Shown here: positions 1 through 6,575 of the stretch, one piece after another
Layout of the letters: every line of letters begins with the position of its first letter
Position numbering within the stretch: the stretch's first letter is position 1
Source of the DNA: Bdellovibrionales bacterium
GTDB lineage: Bacteria > Bdellovibrionota > Bdellovibrionia > Bdellovibrionales > UBA1609
Assembly (NCBI GenBank): GCA_026648125.1
Contig: JAPKGD010000038.1
Location: forward strand, 1-9,068
DNA length: 9,068 nt
Direction: 5' to 3'
The notes under the pieces: generated by a model
What the model saw: only the letters and a program-made list of their open reading frames with translations
Databases searched by the model: none
What the model was told of the DNA's origin: nothing
Translations under genes and position numbers: made by a program

Positions 1-2459
1 CAAAAGATCTGGCTAAATTGAGTGGGCGAAGGTATCGCGCCATAGATTATTTCTTTGAGCTCTCTCCAGATAAAATCAGTTATGAGAAAGTTCTGGGGCG
101 TTTGGGAAGACGACTGGGTCTTAAGCGGCGCTTCGTCGAGGCCACAAAGGCCTATTTTGAACTTCTTAGAATCAGTGGAAATTTAAAAGATCGGCTGGAT
201 GTCACTGAACGCCTTTATGTGAACATGAGAAATTCTAGAAAGGATTGGCCTGTTCGTGGTCTTGTGCAAGAGGTCGCCAAAACCATCGCTCAAGTTGAAA
301 ATTCAAATGAACTTAAAGATGCGGAAAAAAAGAAGGCGCTCCATGATTTGGAGATTTTCGCTCGTGATATTTCAACCCGGCAAAACAAACGGGCCAAAGT
401 GACTCGTAAAAAGGACGATTGGGCCTGGACCATTCGAGACTACAATCTCTATTTAGATATCTTTCCAAAGAGTAAATACGCTCGGGCTATCCGCTTGAAT
501 CTTGCCGAGAGTTATTTTAACGCGGGTCAGCCCGTTGAGGCCGGGCGACAGTACGAATTGCTCGCCAAGGAAACCAAAAGCAAAAAGAGAATCAAAAGTT
601 ATTTGGATTCGTCAATCCAGTCATACATTACAGCGATCCGGCAACAATCCTCCCTGTCTAAGCTCCTGTTGACAGAAGCCCGATACGGACTTCGCGAGGT
701 GGGGAGGGCCTTTCTAAAGACCTATCCCGATGATAAAGCCAATGAGGACATCCTCTTTAATATTGGCCAGACTTATTACGATGAACGTCGCTTTGAGAAA
801 GCCGTCACAGCATTTCGCGACTATATTAATCGCTTTCCCAAAGCCACAAAAGTATCCGTCGCGGCCAACTTGATTTTGGACGCTCATAACCAGAAGGAAG
901 ATTTTAAGTCGATCATTGCAGATGGACGCGCGATTTTAGCCAACAGAAAAATCAGGGATACTCGCCTCAAACAGCAAATAAGGGATATTATTCAACAGGC
1001 GGAAATGCGCTCGGTACAAATCGCAGCTGGCGACTTTTCTACCCCCGACTACGCGGCAAATCTCTTAAAGCTGGCACGAAAATACAAAGGCTCCACTATG
1101 GGTGATCAGGCCCTCTACGAGGCCTTTACTGCGCTTAAAGCTAAAAAGGATCCAGCCGCCTACGGTCCGGGAGAACAGCTCCTCATGGAGCATAGGTCTT
1201 CTAAGTATGCTCTCGAAGTGACCACCGCCATGGGACAGATGGCCCTTATCACCGCTGATTTTCGCCGGGCTGCACTCTATTTTGAAATCTTCAATGAGCG
1301 CTATGGAGATCGCCCCGAAGCTCGGGAACTGTTGAAGAACGCCGCAAAAATGCGCGAACTTATGGGGGATTTTAAAATCGCCGCCGCAGACTATAAGCGC
1401 CTCGGGGAAAGCTCAGACGTGGCACGAATGGATTTTTTAGCGGCGGATTGGACATCTCTCTTACGTTCTGGACCGCTTGCGGGCGGTGTAGCCGCCGCCT
1501 ATTATGAAGGGCTTGCTCAATATCGACTGAGGGGGCTTGGCCCGGCACAGTCCGCACTTGAACGCGCAAGTTCAAGTCCTACTTCAACTTACGAGGAGCA
1601 GGAAATGGCCGCCCACGCACTATATCTCCTCTCGATGGGTGCGATGGAGAATTATAAGGCCGTGCAAATGAGAGAGGGCGCGGAGGCCAAGGCTGTGACC
1701 GATAAAGCTGCAATGTTGAAGTCTCTCGAAACACAGCTCAACCGCGTTATTCAGTTTGGCAATGGACGATGGACCATCGCCGCCCTCTATGCTCTCGGTC
1801 AGGCCAATTCCGAATTTGCAAAATTTATTCGTAGCGCACCGGTCCCAAGCGCCCTCAAGGGAGATCAGGTTCAACAATATAAAGACGTTCTCGAACAACA
1901 AGCCTCTCAATATTCTAAGAGTGCCGGGCAATATTTTAGACAATGCATTCAGAACGCGGAGAAATTTGAGGTTCTCACGCGATTTGTTGTAGGCTGCCAA
2001 TCGGCTGGGCGCATACAGGTCGATGAGGCCAAGGAAACCATGACGCTTGCCAGAGCCTCGGAAGCGTCCCCTCCCGGCGCGGATCAAATTCGAAGACAAA
2101 TGGCTGATAAGCCCCGAGATCTAGATTTACTCACAAAATTGACGCTTCTTTACGTCAAGGCCAAGGACTATTCCATGGCGGAAGTGATTATGAACAGAGC
2201 CCTCGAGATTCAACCCGAAAACGCCAATGTGATGGCGAACATTGGTTCCATTAATATGTACAAATTAGATTATCCCAAGGCCAAGGTATGGTTTGAAAAA
2301 GCAAAAACTAAACAACCTCGCCAGCCCTTGGCCTTGTGGGGACTTGCCGCTCTCTTTAAAAAATTTAATTTCAAAGAAAAATCCCAAATGATGGAGCAAG
2401 AGGCCCGTCGATCTGGACGGCCGGCGGGTATTGTTCACCCACTCATTCGAGGAACTTAG
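1..2459 (+). CDS. Large TPR-repeat protein, 5' truncated by the window edge
   Basis: The frame is open from base 3 with no in-frame stop before it, so the true start lies upstream; the TTG at 18 is only the first possible start codon inside the window. At least 818 residues are visible, nearly all helical and TPR-like. Counting from the TTG codon, the clearest repeats are at about 142-190 (YNLYLDIFPKSKYA..LAESYF, the style seen in BamD/YbgF-type proteins), 243-277 (FNIGQTYYDERRFEKAV..Y..RFP), and two near-canonical repeats at about 701-768 with a degenerate third to about 800. No membrane span is visible; a signal peptide or lipobox could sit in the missing N-terminus. It heads an operon with a GltG-like FHA protein and a TolQ/TolR motor, so a scaffold role in the periplasm or at the outer membrane, like the TPR proteins of the Myxococcus Glt complex (GltE/AglT type), is plausible. 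The TPR fold is confident; the exact orthology is not. Confidence 0.9.
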   Translation, partial: KDLAKLSGRRYRAIDYFFELSPDKISYEKVLGRLGRRLGLKRRFVEATKAYFELLRISGNLKDRLDVTERLYVNMRNSRKDWPVRGLVQEVAKTIAQVENSNELKDAEKKKALHDLEIFARDISTRQNKRAKVTRKKDDWAWTIRDYNLYLDIFPKSKYARAIRLNLAESYFNAGQPVEAGRQYELLAKETKSKKRIKSYLDSSIQSYITAIRQQSSLSKLLLTEARYGLREVGRAFLKTYPDDKANEDILFNIGQTYYDERRFEKAVTAFRDYINRFPKATKVSVAANLILDAHNQKEDFKSIIADGRAILANRKIRDTRLKQQIRDIIQQAEMRSVQIAAGDFSTPDYAANLLKLARKYKGSTMGDQALYEAFTALKAKKDPAAYGPGEQLLMEHRSSKYALEVTTAMGQMALITADFRRAALYFEIFNERYGDRPEARELLKNAAKMRELMGDFKIAAADYKRLGESSDVARMDFLAADWTSLLRSGPLAGGVAAAYYEGLAQYRLRGLGPAQSALERASSSPTSTYEEQEMAAHALYLLSMGAMENYKAVQMREGAEAKAVTDKAAMLKSLETQLNRVIQFGNGRWTIAALYALGQANSEFAKFIRSAPVPSALKGDQVQQYKDVLEQQASQYSKSAGQYFRQCIQNAEKFEVLTRFVVGCQSAGRIQVDEAKETMTLARASEASPPGADQIRRQMADKPRDLDLLTKLTLLYVKAKDYSMAEVIMNRALEIQPENANVMANIGSINMYKLDYPKAKVWFEKAKTKQPRQPLALWGLAALFKKFNFKEKSQMMEQEARRSGRPAGIVHPLIRGT

Positions 2460-2484
2460 GTCTTTTAGACTTGAGATAAGCTTT

Positions 2485-2504
2485 CAAATTCCGAAAAGAA
2501 TTTG
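2485..2504 (+). other. Hairpin touching the ribosome-binding site of the FHA gene
   Basis: In the 52-bp gap after the TPR gene, CAAATTC (2485-2491) and GAATTTG (2498-2504) form a perfect 7-bp stem around a CGAAAA loop. The last G of the stem is the first base of the Shine-Dalgarno GAGG (2504-2507), four bases before the ATG at 2512. No T-run follows, so it is not an intrinsic terminator. It could modulate translation of the downstream gene or protect a processed mRNA end; the stem is AT-rich and may simply be chance. Confidence 0.35.
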
Positions 2505-2511
2505 AGGTCTT

Positions 2512-4548
2512 ATGGCTGCTGAAAAACTAAAATTAGCGCACCCCCTTTATGTGCTGGTCGCCGAGGGTGGTAAAAAGGTATTCGAGAAGTCGTTTGCCCA
2601 GGCTCCAATCACTATCGGCCGTAGCCTCAGTTGCGATGTTCCCCTTGCCCAATTCAGTTGGATTTCAAGACAGCACTTTCAAGTGGTTGCTGTTGATGAT
2701 CGCTGGGTCGCCGTAGATCTCAATAGCTCGAGCGGAATAAAATTTCAGGGTCAAAGGCACACCCAAATCAATCTGGAAAGTGGGATGAAGCTTGAAATTG
2801 GTCCTTTGACCTTTCATTTTCATTTTGAAGGTCCGCCCGGAAATGTGGGCCGAGCACCAGCTCTCTCCTTATCCAAGAATTCTTCTAAAGAACTCACGGC
2901 CACTCAATACGAAATTGAAAAGCCCTACCCAGAGCTGAAACAACCCAAGCCTATATTGCCACCCCCTCGCCTCTCCAAAGCGGCCCACCAACCCCCACGC
3001 CCCGTTCATTTTCGGCAACCTGACAAAGCTAAGATCTCAGGCGCATGGTTTACCCATTCCGATGAGGGTAAACGGACAATTCTGAAGAATAAAAGTGGCG
3101 TTGCCGCCCTACAGATCGAAAAATTGTTTGAGTCCAATGCTCGAATCAATGGCGGACGAACAGTTCTTGAAGTCCACCTCACTTGGAAAAATCAAATCTA
3201 TGATTCCAAACTCTATTTTGCTGGAGAGACGATCAGTGTCGGCGTAAAGCCAGACGATCTCTACGCTCCCACCTTAAGAGGAAGTTTTGTACTTGGCCGA
3301 TTTGATGGGCAACAAGCCGACCTGTTTCTGAGTAAAACATCTCGAGGGACCCTCTTTCGAGCAGACCGTCGGTTCACGATCGATCAGTTGATCCAAAGTG
3401 GCGTCCTCGCAAGACGGGGCAAGAGCTTTGTTTTGCCCATCTCATCAAATGAGCGATGCGAGATCGATCTCGGATTCGGATTAAAACTCAACGCACGTCA
3501 CGCACCGGCCCCACGGCAACTCTCGAAAGCAAAAATGCGTGAGCCTGATAAAATCATGAAAAAGGCTCTCACCTATTCCGGCTCCGTTCATATGGCCTTC
3601 TTGCTATTGGCTCTCCTTCTCGCGCCGGCAAAGGAGATCCCAAAGGTTAAACACCTCCCCCCTCGCGTCGCAAAACTTCTCATGCCCAAGGAACCTAAGC
3701 CAGAGCCGCCAAAGCCCATCGAGGAACCTAAGCCAGAGCCGCCAAAAATTGCAAAAGAGGAGCCCATAAAGCCGCCTAAACTAAAGCCCCCACCGAAGCG
3801 AAATCCTCCGGCGCCTAAGAAGGTTGTGGTACGCACCAACGAAAAGATGAAAGTCATCAATAAGCTGCCACCGGCGCGCGTGGCACAAGAAAGACCCGTG
3901 GAAGGTCCCAAGGTGGCCGAGCCGCCACCGGACATTAATTCTCTAGGAGCTTTGGCCGCCTTAGGCGCTCTCGGTACGCCAACCCCCAATCCAACCCAAA
4001 AGCCCGTGGCAATTAATGTCAACCCCAATGCAGGAGGACAAGTCTCGGCATCCACCACAGGTGTTATTGGCGCAGTAAAAGCGGCCGGTGGAAAACTCAG
4101 TGCCGCTGGAATGCAAGGAGTGAAGACGACTGGAAAGGGTTATGGCTCTGGCACTGGGTACGGCGTGCAAGGCCTTCAAGGAACCGCTGGAACACGTGGG
4201 GTTGTAGGTGCCGTCATTGGCTCACCTCGCCTCATGGACATTTCAAAAACCGAGGGACTCACGCAAAAGCAAGTGATGGACGTGGTGAAACAATACACTT
4301 CAAAAATTCAGCAGTGTTATGAGCGATCACTTCTTAGCAATCCAAATCTAGCTGGTCGCGTCGAATACGAGTGGGAAATTACCGCAAAAGGCAGTGTCCA
4401 GTGGGCTAAAGTTAAACGTTCAGACATCTCTCAAGGCGACATGCTCAATAACTGCGTAACCGGAGTTTTAAGGTCGATGAAGTTTCCAGTGGCTTCCAAT
4501 GGAGAAACAACCACGCCAACTATTGGCTTTCCCTTTGGTCGGCTTTAG
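2512..4548 (+). CDS. FHA-domain, TonB-like transducer with AgmX/PglI C-terminal domain (GltG-like)
   Basis: Protein of 678 aa. Residues about 12-105 form an FHA domain with its signature residues: G36-R37, S52-R53-x-H55 and N71..S74-G75. FHA domains bind phosphothreonine, here on the cytoplasmic side. Residues about 185-335 are a second globular region of the kind seen in GltG-like proteins. One membrane span follows (about 352-371), carrying S356-x3-H360, the spacing of the functional Ser/His pair in the TonB membrane helix. A Pro/Lys-rich stretch (about 376-440, with two EPKPEPPK repeats) and a Gly-rich stretch (about 512-572) make a long periplasmic linker. The last ~95 residues match the AgmX/PglI-type tail (TonB-C-like), with C602 in CYERSLLSNPNLAGRVE and C648 in NNCVTGVLRSMKFP. 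The ATG is chosen for GAGG four bases upstream. Placed directly before the TolQ/TolR genes, it is probably the part that carries motor energy to the periplasm or outer membrane. An ordinary TonB is less likely because of the FHA domain. Confidence 0.92.
   Translation: MAAEKLKLAHPLYVLVAEGGKKVFEKSFAQAPITIGRSLSCDVPLAQFSWISRQHFQVVAVDDRWVAVDLNSSSGIKFQGQRHTQINLESGMKLEIGPLTFHFHFEGPPGNVGRAPALSLSKNSSKELTATQYEIEKPYPELKQPKPILPPPRLSKAAHQPPRPVHFRQPDKAKISGAWFTHSDEGKRTILKNKSGVAALQIEKLFESNARINGGRTVLEVHLTWKNQIYDSKLYFAGETISVGVKPDDLYAPTLRGSFVLGRFDGQQADLFLSKTSRGTLFRADRRFTIDQLIQSGVLARRGKSFVLPISSNERCEIDLGFGLKLNARHAPAPRQLSKAKMREPDKIMKKALTYSGSVHMAFLLLALLLAPAKEIPKVKHLPPRVAKLLMPKEPKPEPPKPIEEPKPEPPKIAKEEPIKPPKLKPPPKRNPPAPKKVVVRTNEKMKVINKLPPARVAQERPVEGPKVAEPPPDINSLGALAALGALGTPTPNPTQKPVAINVNPNAGGQVSASTTGVIGAVKAAGGKLSAAGMQGVKTTGKGYGSGTGYGVQGLQGTAGTRGVVGAVIGSPRLMDISKTEGLTQKQVMDVVKQYTSKIQQCYERSLLSNPNLAGRVEYEWEITAKGSVQWAKVKRSDISQGDMLNNCVTGVLRSMKFPVASNGETTTPTIGFPFGRL
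3689..3746 (+). repeat. Two tandem copies of a 33-bp unit in the Pro-rich linker
   Basis: A 25-bp string beginning AGGAACCTAAGCCAGAGCCG is identical at 3689-3713 and 3722-3746, a period of 33 bp (11 codons), and encodes EPKPEPPK twice. The DNA identity, including synonymous positions, suggests a fairly recent in-frame duplication that lengthened the periplasmic linker. Confidence 0.85.
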
Positions 4549-4558
4549 ATTTACTAAG

Positions 4559-4586
4559 GTCTAGGTTTAGACGCCGCCCTAGGCGG
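4559..4586 (+). other. Two back-to-back small hairpins between the FHA and TolQ genes
   Basis: The 83-bp gap holds GTCTA-ggtt-TAGAC (4559-4572) followed one base later by CCGCC-cta-GGCGG (4574-4586). Both stems are perfect 5-bp pairings with tight loops. No T-run follows, so this does not look like an intrinsic terminator. It is the longest gap inside the operon, and it separates the transducer from the motor genes, so the hairpins could be an mRNA processing or stability element that sets different protein levels. That role is inferred. Confidence 0.35.
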
Positions 4587-4631
4587 ACCCCCACAAATCA
4601 ACATAAAATATCAGAAGTTGGGGGATTCTAT

Positions 4632-5273
4632 ATGATTCACAAACTTCTTGAGTCTTACCGCGAAGGCGGATTCTTTATGCACATCATCTTGGGGTGCTCC
4701 CTTATTGGTGCCGCGATCATATTTGAGCGGATAAAGGTGCTTTCTGCCGCAAGCAATATCAAAAAAGATGAGCTGCTCAATCACATCAACAGCTACATTC
4801 TTCAGGGCAATCTCGAAAAGGCCGTGGCCGTAACAGCCCAGATCAAAAATCCCCTTACAAACATTGTGCGAGCCGGCTTAATGGCCGTCGCAAATAGTGG
4901 GGGCCCAGAAGAAGTTCAAACGGCTATGGACGCTGTGGCATTGAGAGAAGTACCAAAACTTGAGCGGCGCATTGGTTTGCTATCCATGCTTTCTAACGTG
5001 GCAACGCTCGTGGGCCTTCTCGGTACCGTTGTCGGTATGATTGGCGCATTCGGAGCGGTCGCCAATGTATCTCCCTCCGAAAAGGCCACCATATTGGCGA
5101 ATTCGATCTCTGAAGCAATGAACTGTACAGCCTTTGGACTTCTTGTCGCCATACCCCTATTGTTTGCATTTGGTTTTCTCATGTCAAAAGCGCAGGAGAT
5201 TACTGATGATATCCATGAGGCGAGCGTGGCTACGTTGAATTTCATTTTGGCGAACAAAGATCGCTTGAGGTAA
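4632..5273 (+). CDS. MotA/TolQ/ExbB-family proton channel (AglR-like motor subunit)
   Basis: Protein of 213 aa, close to the usual TolQ/ExbB length. Three membrane spans are visible at about 16-34, 117-140 and 160-184, with a cytoplasmic loop of about 80 residues between the first two, as in TolQ. Family signatures are present: the amphipathic N-terminus ending in FFMHIILGCSLIGAAIIFER, the second-span motif LVGLLGTVVGMIGAF with the conserved T132, and the third-span motif EAMNCTAFGLLVAIP with T166. These threonines line the proton path in TolQ/ExbB. With TolR/ExbD-type partners it forms an inner-membrane channel that turns proton flow into mechanical work. The ATG start has GGGGGA six bases upstream. 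One TolQ followed by two TolR-type genes, in this order, matches aglR-aglQ-aglS of the Myxococcus gliding motor. The family is certain; the AglR assignment rests on neighbourhood. Confidence 0.95.
   Translation: MIHKLLESYREGGFFMHIILGCSLIGAAIIFERIKVLSAASNIKKDELLNHINSYILQGNLEKAVAVTAQIKNPLTNIVRAGLMAVANSGGPEEVQTAMDAVALREVPKLERRIGLLSMLSNVATLVGLLGTVVGMIGAFGAVANVSPSEKATILANSISEAMNCTAFGLLVAIPLLFAFGFLMSKAQEITDDIHEASVATLNFILANKDRLR
5267..5270 (+). promoter_or_regulatory. Ribosome-binding site supporting a GTG start, inside the end of the TolQ gene
   Basis: GAGG (5267-5270) lies in the last sense codons of the TolQ gene, five bases before GTG at 5276. It supports GTG as the start of the first TolR-type gene and suggests coupled translation, since the TolQ stop (5271-5273) lies between them. 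Confidence 0.6.
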
Positions 5274-5275
5274 TC

Positions 5276-5710
5276 GTGGCGGGCGGTGGCGGCGGCCAAT
5301 ACGAACTCAATCTAACTCCCTATATCGATCTCATGAGTACTCTGATCGTTTTTCTGCTCATGACCGCGGTGTGGAATCAGATCGCTGTTCTTTCGACCGA
5401 CAGCTCATCAACCACGGCCTCTGACTCCCCGGCTCAACCGGACCCCAATCGGGTCACATTAAGCGTTACAATCATGCCCGGTTACATTGAAATGGCTGAA
5501 AATCAACAGACCAAACGCATTCCTCATATCGAGGGCAAAGTCGACCGCTCTCGCTTCGCTGAGGCTCTTAAAGATTGGAAGGCCCGATTTCCCACACGAA
5601 ATGATGTGATCCTGAACACCGAAAATACTGTGACCTATCAAATGCTGATTAGCACTTTTGATGAGTTAGTAGGAAATGACTTTCCTGACGTGGGAGTGAG
5701 TACGCAATAA
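5276..5710 (+). CDS. ExbD/TolR-family protein, first of two (AglQ/AglS-like)
   Basis: Protein of 144 aa, the standard ExbD/TolR length. It starts with GTG two bases after the TolQ stop, with GAGG at 5267-5270 as ribosome-binding site. After a short Gly-rich N-terminus comes the family signature LNLTPYIDLMSTLIVFLLM with the conserved membrane aspartate D18, the residue protonated in TolR/ExbD. One membrane span (about 16-35) is followed by a periplasmic domain of about 105 residues, ending in the usual ExbD pattern (VILNTENTVTYQMLISTFDE..VGVST). A Ser/Thr/Asp-rich stretch (about 40-58) links span and domain. It should pair with the TolQ-type protein to form the stator or channel. Two distinct TolR-type proteins beside one TolQ are typical of gliding motors rather than of Tol-Pal, which usually has one. 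Confidence 0.94.
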   Translation: MAGGGGGQYELNLTPYIDLMSTLIVFLLMTAVWNQIAVLSTDSSSTTASDSPAQPDPNRVTLSVTIMPGYIEMAENQQTKRIPHIEGKVDRSRFAEALKDWKARFPTRNDVILNTENTVTYQMLISTFDELVGNDFPDVGVSTQ

Positions 5711-6270
5711 TGGGAAGAAAGTCGCGCCTCATCTTGCCGCCAGGCTATCACGTCAAACCCAAGTACGACCTGACATATTTGCGCCATCGCCGCGAACAGC
5801 ATGGAAAAAGATCCATGGACTTTGGACTCTCGCTCACAGCGATGATCGATATGTTTTCAACTCTTGTTATTTTCCTTTTGCTTAATTTTTCGGCGACGGG
5901 GGAGGCCTACTTCGTCAGCAAAAACGTCGTCATTCCCACCGCCATTAACGCTCGACCACTTGAAACCGCTCCACTCGTCTCTATCACCAAAGACTCCGTT
6001 ATGCTCGACAGCCATGTGGTAGGCTCGAACCCAGTCAATGTTACTGAAAGCGACCTTGAAATGCCTCAACTCGTTGAAGGACTTCGAAAACTTAAGGCAC
6101 TCCAAGATAACCTTAAAGAAGCTGGGATTGAGCAAAAGGCCCAAATCAATATTCAGGCAGACGAAAACACTCCCGTCGTCAAAATCAAGCGAGTCATGAC
6201 GATACTCATCCAAGAAGGTTTTACTGGAATCAATTTCGCTGTTCGCGAGATTCGACCTGAAGACGCCTGA
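5710..6270 (+). CDS. ExbD/TolR-family protein, second of two, with basic N-terminal extension
   Basis: Protein of 186 aa. Its ATG shares one base with the preceding stop (TAATG), so translation is probably coupled. It has about 36 residues before the membrane signature, rich in Lys/Arg/His (RLILPPGYHVKPKYD, then LRHRREQHGKRS), longer than in standard TolR/ExbD. The signature LSLTAMIDMFSTLVIFLLLN holds the conserved aspartate D47. The periplasmic part (about 62-186) ends in INIQADENTPVVKIKRVM..ILIQEGF, the usual ExbD C-terminal pattern. The extra cytoplasmic segment could contact a cytoplasmic regulator or the FHA protein; that is inference. It is the last gene of the operon: its stop lies 8 bp from the stop of a converging gene. 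Confidence 0.94.
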   Translation: MGRKSRLILPPGYHVKPKYDLTYLRHRREQHGKRSMDFGLSLTAMIDMFSTLVIFLLLNFSATGEAYFVSKNVVIPTAINARPLETAPLVSITKDSVMLDSHVVGSNPVNVTESDLEMPQLVEGLRKLKALQDNLKEAGIEQKAQINIQADENTPVVKIKRVMTILIQEGFTGINFAVREIRPEDA

Positions 6271-6278
6271 TCTAAATA

Positions 6279-6572
6279 TTATTCTTCAGCTTCAACACTT
6301 GGAGTGCCGGTTGCTGGGCCTAACGGCTGATAGCTCACCTGTGGCTCTGGCCGCATTAACCCTTGAACCATCTCTGGCCTAAAATTGGTTCGGTATTTAA
6401 CATAATTACGGAGTCGATTCCTTTCGCGAGCAAGCATGCGCAAGCGGTCGTCATTATGCAATTCACCCTTGATCGTGATATCTTCCAAGTCCATTTTCGC
6501 TTGAGCCAACAACGTCCCCGGTAGCCACAGCCCAATCAAGACGAATCCCTTTATAACGGCAAAATTTCTCAC
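6279..6572 (-). CDS. Small exported protein co-transcribed with the VWA lipoprotein
   Basis: Protein of 97 aa starting with GTG, three bases after the stop of the VWA gene. AGGGGA (6582-6587), nine bases before the GTG and inside the end of the VWA gene, supports this start and suggests coupled translation. Residues 1-25 are a type I signal peptide (R2 and K8, hydrophobic core, A23-Q24-A25 cleavage site). The mature protein of 72 residues contains a charged, probably helical segment rich in Arg (ELHNDDRLRMLARERNRLRN), then FRPEMVQGL and a Pro-rich acidic tail. No catalytic motif is visible and I do not recognise the family with certainty. Small exported proteins (such as CglE and CglF) also accompany Myxococcus gliding lipoproteins; a comparable partner role is a guess from context. 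Expected location is the periplasm or outer-membrane surface. Confidence 0.82.
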   Translation of the reverse strand: MRNFAVIKGFVLIGLWLPGTLLAQAKMDLEDITIKGELHNDDRLRMLARERNRLRNYVKYRTNFRPEMVQGLMRPEPQVSYQPLGPATGTPSVEAEE

Positions 6573-6575
6573 CGA

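Noticed and set aside
3588..4058. Long open frame on the minus strand inside the FHA gene
   Set aside because: It is antisense to the Pro/Gly-rich linker, whose biased codons remove stops from the other strand; its Gly/Ser-rich product has no domain or start signal.
4604..4609. TAAAAT as a possible internal promoter before the TolQ gene
   Set aside because: The position of the -35 element holds GC-rich hairpin sequence without resemblance to TTGACA.
4632..6270. Flagellar stator (MotA/MotB) reading of the motor genes
   Set aside because: The partner proteins have ExbD/TolR domains without an OmpA-like peptidoglycan-binding region, and the channel has three spans, not four.
2512..6270. Ordinary TonB-ExbB-ExbD nutrient uptake system
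   Set aside because: The TonB-like protein has a cytoplasmic FHA domain and an AgmX/PglI-type tail with two cysteines, there are two TolR-type genes, and no receptor gene is present. Not fully excluded without trees.
6257..6289. Inverted repeat as a bidirectional terminator
   Set aside because: Only 7 bp with a 19-nt loop and no T-run on either side; both arms are explained by acidic codons at the ends of the two proteins.
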